Shown here: piece after piece, positions 22,784-31,237 of the stretch
How the letters are laid out: every line of letters begins with the position of its first letter
How positions within the stretch are numbered: position 1 is the first letter of the stretch
NCBI GenBank assembly: GCA_021162845.1
Contig: JAGGXX010000027.1
Span: forward strand, 1 to 64,000
DNA from: Thermoprotei archaeon
GTDB lineage: Archaea > Thermoproteota > Thermoprotei > QMSL01 > B3-G16
Length of the DNA stretch: 64,000 bases
Direction of reading: 5' to 3'
Notes under the pieces: generated by a model
Databases searched by the model: none
What the model was told of the DNA's origin: nothing
The model's input: the letters and a program-made list of their open reading frames with translations, nothing else
Position numbers and translations under genes: made by a program

Positions 22784-23060
22784 AAGTTTATCTAAATCCG
22801 TAAGAAAACTCCCTGCTTTAGCGGGGGGATGGATTGCGGTTAAGCTTAAATACACGTTTACCGTCTTTAAACATGGCATGTTGCCGATGACGAGGCGGAG
22901 CAGTATCCGCCCTGAGAACGGGGAGGGCATAGCCCGCTCCTTAACGAGAGGAGTGGGATGGGGCTGTCGTGAGCCAGCCCTTAACTCCCGTATGAAGCCG
23001 TCCGCCGTAAAGGCGGGTGGAACGGGGGAAGCTCCGTCCCTTAGGGCGGGGTAGCTCACC
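22784..23060 (-). mobile_element. IS200/IS605 right-end / TnpB omegaRNA-like relic (orphan)
   Basis: GC-rich island with many stem-loops; minus strand ends '...GCAATCCATCCCCCCGCTAAAGCAGGGAGTTTTCTTAC', resembling IS605-family right ends; no tnpA/tnpB adjacent. Confidence 0.5.
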
Positions 23061-23187
23061 CATTAACTCGCTAAGGGTAGATCATCAGCCCTTACAAGCG
23101 CGATCATCGGCTTACCTCAGCTAGCCTGGAGTCATCATTTATGGATCTTTATGATTATAGTCGTAGAAAAACTATATAAAGTGAGGG

Positions 23188-24243
23188 CTAGGGCTTGACT
23201 ATTACCTTGATAGGATTGCCTATCTTCTCCATCACGACTTTGAAGGCTTCGTGTATTCTATCGAGCGGAAACGTATGCGTTATGAGGGGCTTAAGCTGTA
23301 CCTTGCCAGCCGCGGCAAGTCTTATCGCTGGTTCGTACGCGTTGGCATACCGGAAAACGCCCCTTATGTCTAATTCCTTATCTATCAGGAGCGCTGGCCT
23401 GAGTGGGATTTCCTCGGCCTCGAATATCCCTATCTGTACGATAACTCCTCCAGGCCTCACAACCCTTAGTGCATCCTCGAAGGCCTTCGTAGCTCCTGAA
23501 ACCTCGAACACGACGTCCGCGCCTCGACCATCTGTTAAGCTTGATATCTTCTTGCTTACGTCTTCCTTAGCCGCGTTCACTACATGATCAGCTCCTAGTT
23601 TCTCAGCTACCTCCAATCGATAGTCGAGTATATCCACCGCTATAGCCGTTGCAGCACCGCTGGCCTTCGCGGCCTGCATAGTCAGCAAGCCTACCGGCCC
23701 GCAGCCGAAAACCGCTATTACGGAGCCATCCTCTAGGTTGCAACGTCTGACCCCCTGCATACCGACTGCAAGCGGCTCTATGAGCGCACCCTCCTCATAG
23801 CTTAAATTAGGAGGTAATTTATATACGAAGGCCGCATCCGCTGGGGCATATTCCCTGAAAGCACCATGGATGGGAGGAGCTCCGTAGAACTTCACATTCG
23901 GACATAAGTTGTACTTGCCTATCTTACAGAAGTAGCAGCGACCGCATGGAAATCCGGGCTCTATAGCTACCCTATCGCCCTTCTTTACGTTAGTCACGTT
24001 CTCCCCGACCTCCACTATTTCCCCAGCGCTTTCATGCCCTAATACTAAGGGCTCCTTAACCACGAATGTGCCACACCTACCGGTCTTATAGAAGTGTATG
24101 TCAGAACCACATATACCTACCGCCTGGATCTTCACCAGAACCTCGTTGGGGCCTATTTCGGGTATTTCCATCTCCTCAAGCCTCATATCGAAGGGCTTGT
24201 AGAGTATAGCGGCCTTCATACGGCCTTTCATGGATCCCACCAT
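23188..24243 (-). CDS. Zn-dependent medium-chain alcohol/polyol dehydrogenase
   Basis: 351 aa; 'GICGSDIHFYKTG', 'GHESAGEIVEVGENV', 'FPCGRCYFCKIGKYNLC'. Confidence 0.92.
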   Translation of the reverse strand: MVGSMKGRMKAAILYKPFDMRLEEMEIPEIGPNEVLVKIQAVGICGSDIHFYKTGRCGTFVVKEPLVLGHESAGEIVEVGENVTNVKKGDRVAIEPGFPCGRCYFCKIGKYNLCPNVKFYGAPPIHGAFREYAPADAAFVYKLPPNLSYEEGALIEPLAVGMQGVRRCNLEDGSVIAVFGCGPVGLLTMQAAKASGAATAIAVDILDYRLEVAEKLGADHVVNAAKEDVSKKISSLTDGRGADVVFEVSGATKAFEDALRVVRPGGVIVQIGIFEAEEIPLRPALLIDKELDIRGVFRYANAYEPAIRLAAAGKVQLKPLITHTFPLDRIHEAFKVVMEKIGNPIKVIVKP

Positions 24244-24321
24244 TAATTATTTTTGAAGGACTAAGTAAATAAGCATGGACGTTACGATAGCACACCTTTA
24301 AAGCGATCGGACTTCATATTA

Positions 24322-25011
24322 GTGGGGGTGTCTGGATTGGTGAAGATGGAGTTCATGGTCCCACGTGAGGTTAGAGCAGAATTGGATAGAAGCCCGATAG
24401 CTTATGTACCGTGGGGCGCCATGGAATGGCATGGAGAACATTTACCCCTAGGTCAAGACGCGCTTAAGGCTGAGAGGATCTGCGTTCTGACGGCTAAACG
24501 CACAGGCGGTATCGTCCTTCCTCCGATTTATATAGGCCATCAGACCATGCAACTATACGGCATGCCCTTCACCCTTGAGTTCAGTCGTGATTTAGTAAAA
24601 GAATTAGCCGTTGAGCTACTACGTCAGCTAGAGCTCATGGGGTTTAAGGTCATAGTGATACTCTGCGGTCACTATGGGCGAGAGCACTTAAATACGATAA
24701 AAGAAGCAGTTGAGGAGTACGTGAAGGGCGGTGGTAAAGCTAAGGTTCTGGCTGAGCCTGAATATGTATTCGCGGAGGATATGGGATATCATGGCGATCA
24801 CGCAGCCAAGTGGGAGACATCTATCTTCTGGTACTTCTACCCCGAGTACACTCATATGGAGCTATTACCTAAGGACCTTAGCGTTAAGCCTAAGGGAGTA
24901 GTCGGCGAGGATCCTAGGGCTCATGCCTCAAGGGAGCTTGGGGAGAAGGTCGTAGAGCTGATAGTTAATAAGCTAGCCGATAAAGTCCTCGCCATGCTAA
25001 GGGAGGGATAG
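24322..25011 (+). CDS. Creatininase family protein
   Basis: 229 aa; 'AYVPWGAMEWHGEHLPLGQDALKAERI', 'GHYGREHLNTI', 'HGDHAAKWETS'. Confidence 0.88.
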   Translation: MGVSGLVKMEFMVPREVRAELDRSPIAYVPWGAMEWHGEHLPLGQDALKAERICVLTAKRTGGIVLPPIYIGHQTMQLYGMPFTLEFSRDLVKELAVELLRQLELMGFKVIVILCGHYGREHLNTIKEAVEEYVKGGGKAKVLAEPEYVFAEDMGYHGDHAAKWETSIFWYFYPEYTHMELLPKDLSVKPKGVVGEDPRAHASRELGEKVVELIVNKLADKVLAMLREG

Positions 25012-25054
25012 GTTAATCTAGATTAAGGGCTTAGCACCTTATAAGGTCATCACC

Positions 25055-26026
25055 ATGAAGGACGCTAAGTTAGCTATGGTCCGAGAAGATGGTATTCTCC
25101 CAAGCGATTTCTTCGTCACTAGCAATCGTCGGACTTGGGTAATGGTAAAGGGAAAGAAGATAGAGGTCGAGGATATCAGAATGGATTGCGCTATAGTCGT
25201 AGATCCAGAGAAGATGAGGGCTACCTGCCTAGAACCACGTAAGATTAAGAAAGGCATGTACGTTGTAGTCGGAAACGAGGGCATTATAGAGGAGGGAGAA
25301 ATGGAGTTCATGTTAAGTGCCGTCTCTTCTGAAAGGCCTGCCGTTCACATCATAAATGAGGTTATTAGGACCCTCTTGGAGGTCAAAAGGAGAGGAGGCA
25401 GAATCTTCGTTGTAGCTGGTCCTGCCGTGATCCATGCTGGCGGTAGGGAGGCTTTAGCTCAGCTCATAAGATGGGGTTACGTGGACGTCTTGATAGCGGG
25501 AAATGGCCTCGCGGTACATGATATGGAGGCCTCCATTTACGGTACGTCCCTCGGCGTATCGCTGAGGGATGGGCGCCATATTCACCATGCACATCATATC
25601 TGGACCATAAACAGGGTGAATGCGTGTGGCTCGATTAAGGATGCTGTAAATCGTGGGTTAGTGAAAGACGGCATCATGTATGAGTGCGTTAAGAATGATG
25701 TAAAGTACATACTCGTAGGTTCCATAAGGGATGATGGCCCCCTAAAGGATACAATAACCGATATGATAAAGGCTCAGGATATGATAAGGGAGGAAATAAA
25801 GAAAGGCGTGGACTTAGTACTGGCCTTGGCTACCATGCTCCTCACCATAGGGGTATGCAATATGTTACCCTACGAAGTTAAGGTTATCGTAGTTGACATT
25901 AATCCAGCAGTCATCAGCAAAGTTTACGACAGAGGATCTCAACAGGTCGTCGGGGTTGTAACAGATGTGGGATTGTTCCTGAGAGAACTAATTAGAGCTA
26001 TGGAACGTAAGATGAGCTCGTACTAG
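25055..26026 (+). CDS. TIGR00300-type LOR/SDH (archaeal ornithine cyclodeaminase-like) protein, apparently lacking the N-terminal domain
   Basis: 323 aa; 'DFFVTSNRRTWVMVKGKKIEVEDIRMDCAIVV', 'VVAGPAVIHAGG', 'AGNGLAVHDMEASIYGTSLG'. Confidence 0.78.
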   Translation: MKDAKLAMVREDGILPSDFFVTSNRRTWVMVKGKKIEVEDIRMDCAIVVDPEKMRATCLEPRKIKKGMYVVVGNEGIIEEGEMEFMLSAVSSERPAVHIINEVIRTLLEVKRRGGRIFVVAGPAVIHAGGREALAQLIRWGYVDVLIAGNGLAVHDMEASIYGTSLGVSLRDGRHIHHAHHIWTINRVNACGSIKDAVNRGLVKDGIMYECVKNDVKYILVGSIRDDGPLKDTITDMIKAQDMIREEIKKGVDLVLALATMLLTIGVCNMLPYEVKVIVVDINPAVISKVYDRGSQQVVGVVTDVGLFLRELIRAMERKMSSY

Positions 26027-27173
26027 ATATGGATTTTATGTAGTATACGCCCTTTATTTTACCCACTAGCCCCCTTAATCGTCTTATCATAGCAACTTTC
26101 TCCTTGTGTCCTGCTCTAGCCTCCTCTACTGCTCTCCTGAGAATACCTATTACCTCATCCATTAGATACCTGTTAACAGGATAGGGCACGCCATCTTTAC
26201 CTCCAAATGCGTAACCAAACCTGAGAGGATCCCGCCACTCTAACTCCTCACCGTACACTAGATCGCTGATTAAAGCGAGCGCCCTTATAGCCGATGGACC
26301 GATACCGCGTATTAACAATAGCTCCTCCATAGTTCTAGGCTTGACCTCATAGGCTCTTTCAAGGGCTCTCCAATTGACCTTCCCAGGATCCAGCCTTAAC
26401 TTTAACATATGACTAGGAGACGGAGGATGATCCCTAAGTCCCATCCATGAAGTGAGGCTGGAATTCTTCTTTATAGCCCTGTAAGCCATGTATAGGTCCC
26501 TTTTGAGCTTTGATGGTGGTTCATTAGCTAGGTCCACTAGCGTCCTATGAGCCCTGGAGCTCTTCCTGCTAGTCAAGTCTAAAGTCAAATCATGCACCTT
26601 AAGGCCTGCTATCCCCGAGTGAGGCTCTACCACTAAGCTTTTAGCGCTATCCAGCCAATGATAGCGTCTGGCGAGCCTAGTATCCTCATTCATGCCCTGT
26701 TGAACTATAGCCCAAGCACCGTCGCGCGTGGCAAAGAGGACATGATGATATAAGGAATATCCGTCCTGAAGCATACAGGTATCCACCTTAGCCACAATCC
26801 TGCTTATATTTCGTAATCGGTTCAGTAAGCTGGAGGATAGGCCTATCCTTTCAGCCTCCTCTTGGAGTATTGCTGGGGTCCTCATTGCCATCAGGCCTTT
26901 ACCTCCTGCCACTGCTATATCTAGGTTCGCTTTCCTAACGGCAGATCTTACGACTGCCGTCACGACAGTGGTCGTACCGCTACTATCCCAATCGAAGCCT
27001 ATGAGCGTCGCGAAGGCCTGAAACCAGAGGGGATCTCCTAATCGTCTCAATATCTCATGTCTTCCATACTCATCGGAGATTATGGAAAGGATCTCAGAGG
27101 ATAATGCTACCATCCTGCGGAATAACCAAGGGGGTACAGAGCCACTATGAAGGGGTAGTTCAATGAATGACAT
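25998..27173 (-). CDS. DUF763 domain protein (start trimmed from 27302 to MSFIELPLHSG at 27173)
   Basis: 'IELPLHSGSVPPWLFRRM', 'GGKG', 'IRGIGPSAIRALALISDLVYG', 'FAFGGKDG'-like region. Confidence 0.82.
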   Translation of the reverse strand: MSFIELPLHSGSVPPWLFRRMVALSSEILSIISDEYGRHEILRRLGDPLWFQAFATLIGFDWDSSGTTTVVTAVVRSAVRKANLDIAVAGGKGLMAMRTPAILQEEAERIGLSSSLLNRLRNISRIVAKVDTCMLQDGYSLYHHVLFATRDGAWAIVQQGMNEDTRLARRYHWLDSAKSLVVEPHSGIAGLKVHDLTLDLTSRKSSRAHRTLVDLANEPPSKLKRDLYMAYRAIKKNSSLTSWMGLRDHPPSPSHMLKLRLDPGKVNWRALERAYEVKPRTMEELLLIRGIGPSAIRALALISDLVYGEELEWRDPLRFGYAFGGKDGVPYPVNRYLMDEVIGILRRAVEEARAGHKEKVAMIRRLRGLVGKIKGVYYIKSISSTSSSYVP

Positions 27174-27244
27174 AGAGGACGTGTGAGACGATGGTAAGCG
27201 TGAATTTAAGTATAACGCTCGAAATGTAGAGAGAGGGAGGGCGA

Positions 27245-28357
27245 GTGAGGAGGGAGGAGCCTTTACTAGCATTCGTAGGACCCATGTCCTCAGGTAAATC
27301 ATCCCTCATAGGGAGGCTTCTGTTGAGGAACAATGTGATTAGTTCATATGCCCTCGCGGATGCGAAAAAGGACGCACTAGCGTTAGGTGACGAGGACAGA
27401 GTCTTCGCATTATTGGTAGATGAAGGGCTCAGAGAGCGAATGGACGGACATACCTATACCATGAGGTTTGTGGGTAAGTTAAGGTTAGGTGATACTAATT
27501 TGAGGCTGATAGATACGCCAGGCGATCTTAGGTACTTAAGGGAGATCCTATCAGGGATATGCGTTTCAGACGTCCTGGCTCTAGTGATAGGTAAGGGAAA
27601 GGCTAAGGAGGGACTGATCAGGTTTTACTTAGATATAGCACGACTTCATGAGGAGGAGTGCATAGTTATCTTAAATGACGTTCATGCTAACGAGATAGAA
27701 GAGGCTGTACTGAAGTCCCTTAAATCAGAATACGATGACGTGATACTCACCGTATGCGAGGTATCGGCCATAGAGGGAAGGGGGTTAAGAGGCTTAGAGG
27801 AGGCTCTTAGCGACATAAGGCCTAAGCGTAGAGAGAGTAAGGAACTTAGGATGCCTGTGCTTAAGATAGCAGGCGATAGCGGGGTGCTCGTAGGCGTGAT
27901 AACACATGGCCGACTTTCCGTAGATGAGGAAGTGCTAATATCGCCTACTTACAAGGTGGGTACCGTGTGCTCAATAGAGCGAGGAGGCGAGAGCTTAAGC
28001 AATGCCCTAGCAGGTGACGACGTGGGTATTCTCCTGAAGGGGATCGGCAGACAATATGTGAAGCCGGGTAACATAGTGGGTTCCTTAAAAGGTCCTCCTC
28101 CCCGAGCGCTCAGTGTGAGACTCCGGGTAATGAGAGGTATCGAAAACTTAATGATGGGTAAAAGGCTGATGGCATTCTCCCATGCTACACGTGTGGGATG
28201 CAGGATTAGCGAGATAAGAGGCGATGAAGTGACAGTGATTTTCGATGAACCCATAGCCATTGAGAGCTATGATGATTACAAGGAGCTAGGGATTCTGGTA
28301 TTGATGAGTGCTACGGCGATCTCAGCTTACGGCGTATGTGAAGAGGTAGTGACATGA
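27245..28357 (+). CDS. Divergent EF1A/EF-Tu-like GTPase
   Basis: 370 aa; P-loop 'GPMSSGKSS', 'DTPGDLRYL' G3-like motif, EF-Tu domain 2/3-like C-terminal half. Confidence 0.7.
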   Translation: MRREEPLLAFVGPMSSGKSSLIGRLLLRNNVISSYALADAKKDALALGDEDRVFALLVDEGLRERMDGHTYTMRFVGKLRLGDTNLRLIDTPGDLRYLREILSGICVSDVLALVIGKGKAKEGLIRFYLDIARLHEEECIVILNDVHANEIEEAVLKSLKSEYDDVILTVCEVSAIEGRGLRGLEEALSDIRPKRRESKELRMPVLKIAGDSGVLVGVITHGRLSVDEEVLISPTYKVGTVCSIERGGESLSNALAGDDVGILLKGIGRQYVKPGNIVGSLKGPPPRALSVRLRVMRGIENLMMGKRLMAFSHATRVGCRISEIRGDEVTVIFDEPIAIESYDDYKELGILVLMSATAISAYGVCEEVVT

Positions 28358-28362
28358 TGTTA

Positions 28363-28382
28363 AAAATGATAAATATCATTTT
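28363..28382. repeat. Perfect hairpin AAAATGAT-AAAT-ATCATTTT
   Basis: Read directly between two co-oriented genes. Confidence 0.75.
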
Positions 28383-28410
28383 ATCATGATCTAATAAATG
28401 GTGTGGCGTT

Positions 28411-29211
28411 TTGAGGAAGGCTGTGAACGTTTGGTGTTATCCAGCAGGCACACCCTATGAGGACATGGTTAAATGGACTAAGAATGCAGGCTATGAGGGA
28501 ATAGAACCCGTAGTTGATGAGGCTGATCTAAAGGAGAAGGATCTAAAGGGCAAGTGGACTAAGATAAAGGAGATAATAGATAGCCATGAATTGAAAGTAT
28601 CCAGCGTAGCTACGGGCCTATTCTGGAGGTATAATTTAGCCTCATCAGATGTCAAACAGATCGAGGAGGGACTTAAGGTCGTCAGGGTAATGTGCGAAGT
28701 AGCTTCGCTCCTCGAGGCCAAGACGATACTCGTTGTCCCGGGCGTCGCTATCCCGAATGTCCCTTATGAGAAGCTCATAGATAATATGGTGAGCTCTATA
28801 AAGAAGGCATCGAGTATAGGCAAGGAATATAACGTTATCATAGGCGTTGAAAACGTCTGGAATAGATTACTAGCGGGACCCCTAGAGTTCAAGTGGTTCC
28901 TGGAGAAGGTGAATGAAGATAATGTTAAAGCCTACTTCGATATAGGTAACACATTACCTCATAGTCTACCTGAACACTGGATACGCGTTCTAGGGAAGGA
29001 CATCGCCATGCTTCACGCTAAAGATTTCGATGTCCGAGATTTAAGGTTTAGGCCTATACTCGAGGGAAGCATCAACTGGAGCGAGGTCGCTAAGGCTATC
29101 AAAGAAGTCGGATACGAGGGCTTCTTAGCTATAGAGATATCCCCCTATGAAGGTCATCCCTACAAGATGGTCTTCGACGTGAAGTCAGCGCTCGATATGA
29201 TATTCAAATGA
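28411..29211 (+). CDS. Sugar phosphate isomerase/epimerase (TIM barrel)
   Basis: 266 aa; 'VGVENVWNR'-like, 'AYFDIGNT', 'HAKDFDVRD', 'AIEIS'. Confidence 0.85.
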   Translation: MRKAVNVWCYPAGTPYEDMVKWTKNAGYEGIEPVVDEADLKEKDLKGKWTKIKEIIDSHELKVSSVATGLFWRYNLASSDVKQIEEGLKVVRVMCEVASLLEAKTILVVPGVAIPNVPYEKLIDNMVSSIKKASSIGKEYNVIIGVENVWNRLLAGPLEFKWFLEKVNEDNVKAYFDIGNTLPHSLPEHWIRVLGKDIAMLHAKDFDVRDLRFRPILEGSINWSEVAKAIKEVGYEGFLAIEISPYEGHPYKMVFDVKSALDMIFK

Positions 29212-29255
29212 GGTTCCATTACTAAACACTAGGTTAAATGTTAAAATTGTGATGA

Positions 29256-29654
29256 TTAAGCGCAATCCTCTGAATACCCTTTTTCGTTTACTTTACCTTC
29301 CTTAAGGACTTTGAGGATCTTCTCGATAAAGGATATGGCATTTCTATATACTTCTAATCCCTTCTCAGTGACTTGATAGTACTTAGTCCCAGACTCCTCA
29401 TGCGTAGTGAGGAGCCCTTCTCGTGTCATTCTATAGAGGACCGTGTATACGGTGACTGTAGCTGCCCTTAGCCCATAGCACTCCCTTAGCTTAACCTTAA
29501 CTTCATAGGCGTACATGGGCCTATCGATCAGTAAGTTAATAATGAAGAGCCATAGATTCTCCTTAGTAAGCTTCTCTACTAGCCGCCTGTACGCAGGGCT
29601 CTCTCTGATGCTGTCATCATTAAATGATGACATATCACTTAAACATAATGTCAT
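29256..29654 (-). CDS. PadR-family transcriptional regulator
   Basis: 132 aa; 'INLLIDRPMYAYEVKVKLRECYGLRAATVTVYTVLYRMTREGLLTTHEESGTKYYQVTEKG'. Confidence 0.85.
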   Translation of the reverse strand: MTLCLSDMSSFNDDSIRESPAYRRLVEKLTKENLWLFIINLLIDRPMYAYEVKVKLRECYGLRAATVTVYTVLYRMTREGLLTTHEESGTKYYQVTEKGLEVYRNAISFIEKILKVLKEGKVNEKGYSEDCA

Positions 29655-29729
29655 GAAAGCGATATAAGGGCACTATATTCACGGTCATGAAAGTATATTA
29701 ATGCGTATGAATATAGAGGGTATGCCAAG

Positions 29730-30833
29730 GTGCGTGATATGCCAAAGGTTAGGGTCGCCATCGTAGGCGTGGGCAATTGCGCTTCAGCGCTAGTACAAGG
29801 AGTACATTACTACGCCTCAGTATCCGAGGATGAACAAGTACCTGGGGTAATGCACGTCAAGTTCGGCTCTTATCATATAGGAGACATAGAGTTCGTCGCG
29901 GCCTTTGATGTTAACAGGAGAAAAATAGGTAAGGATTTAGCTGATGCCATATTCATAGAGCCCAATAATACGGTGAAGTTCACGGATGTCCCGAGAACAG
30001 GCGTTATAGTTAAACCTGGTCCCATCTTAGACGGCGTAGCCTCACATATGAGAAAATCCTTCATGCCATATGAAGAACCTATCGAACCCGTTAATATAGT
30101 TGAGGAGTTAAAGGAGGCTAAAGCGGACGTAGTAGTCAACTTCTTACCGGTCGGTAGCGAACGCGCGACGGCCTATTATGCAAATGCCGCCATTAGGGCT
30201 AAAGCGGCTTTCGTGAACTGTATACCCGTGTTCATAGCATCCGATCCCAGCTGGGCTAAGAAGTTCGAGGACGCGGGATTGCCCGTCTTAGGTGATGATG
30301 TCAAAAGCCAAATAGGAGCTACGATCCTTCATAGGGCTATAGTGAGACTATTACACATGAGGGGGGTGATCATAGAGGAGACCTACCAGCTTAACGTAGG
30401 CGGGGATACCGACTTTAGAAATATGCTAGCCGAGGAAAGGTTAGTCAGTAAGAGGATAAGTAAGACCAAGGCCGTCACGAGCCTTCTTCCATATGGAGGA
30501 GAGCTAGAAGAGAAGGGAAGGATAAGGATAGGGCCCAGCGATTACATACCGTTCTTGAGAAACAAGAAAATAGCTTACATATACGTGCGAGGGCGTAAGT
30601 TCGGGGATATCCCCGTGAAGATAGACGTTAAGCTGGAAGTCGTGGATTCGCCTAATAGCGCAGGCGTAGTCATAGATGCCATTAGGGCCGCTAAGATAGC
30701 TTTAGATAGGGGAATGAAGGGGGCTATCATAGCCCCATCGGCGTACTTCTTCAAGCACCCGCCTAGGCAAGCCCCCAGTGATGAGATGGCTAGGGAATGG
30801 GTTGAGATGTTCATAAAGAGCACATATAATTAA
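29730..30833 (+). CDS. ino1: myo-inositol-1-phosphate synthase
   Basis: 367 aa; 'VAIVGVGNCASALVQG', 'PVGSERATAYYANAAI', 'VGGDTDFRNML', 'DSPNSAGVVIDAIRAAK'. Confidence 0.9.
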   Translation: MRDMPKVRVAIVGVGNCASALVQGVHYYASVSEDEQVPGVMHVKFGSYHIGDIEFVAAFDVNRRKIGKDLADAIFIEPNNTVKFTDVPRTGVIVKPGPILDGVASHMRKSFMPYEEPIEPVNIVEELKEAKADVVVNFLPVGSERATAYYANAAIRAKAAFVNCIPVFIASDPSWAKKFEDAGLPVLGDDVKSQIGATILHRAIVRLLHMRGVIIEETYQLNVGGDTDFRNMLAEERLVSKRISKTKAVTSLLPYGGELEEKGRIRIGPSDYIPFLRNKKIAYIYVRGRKFGDIPVKIDVKLEVVDSPNSAGVVIDAIRAAKIALDRGMKGAIIAPSAYFFKHPPRQAPSDEMAREWVEMFIKSTYN

Positions 30834-30844
30834 TATAAGGATAT

Positions 30845-31121
30845 ATGCCGGACGATCCACTGTTGTCGGGCATAACTCGAGAATCGATAATGGAGATAGC
30901 GAGAGAACTGGGTATAGAGGTTAAGGAATGCCGCATAACGCCTTCCATGCTCTACACAGCCGATGAGATATTCCTATGTGGTACAGCCATGAAAATAAAA
31001 ACCTGTGATAAGCGTAGATGGGAGAATTATAGGTAAAGGGAACATAGGCCCGATAACTGAGAAGCTTATAGAGGCGTTCAAAGAATACGTTAAAAGACAT
31101 TTAACTCCTGTTTATGATTGA
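30845..31121 (+). pseudogene. C-terminal remnant of branched-chain aminotransferase (IlvE-like), truncated and frameshifted
   Basis: 'PLLSGITRESIMEIARELGIEVKECRITPSMLYTADEIFLCGTAMKI' then, one frame over, 'PVISVDGRIIGKGNIGPITEKLIEAFKEYVKRHLTPVYD*'. Confidence 0.82.
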
Positions 31122-31237
31122 TAAGAGCTATAAATTATATATTTTTCTCATAAGGATAAAGTTGAAAGCATCAAGGTTCTCATTAGAAGAAAAATCAAAC
31201 GAAAATTAACATTATCATCTTATATCTTAAATTAATT

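Noticed and set aside
22760-23059. ORFs 22760..23059 (-) and 22779..23054 (+) as proteins
   Set aside because: They overlap each other on opposite strands in a GC-rich structured region; better explained as an IS605-end/omegaRNA-like element
27174-27302. N-terminal extension of DUF763 ORF
   Set aside because: It overlaps the divergent GTPase start; family homology begins at MSFIELPLHSG
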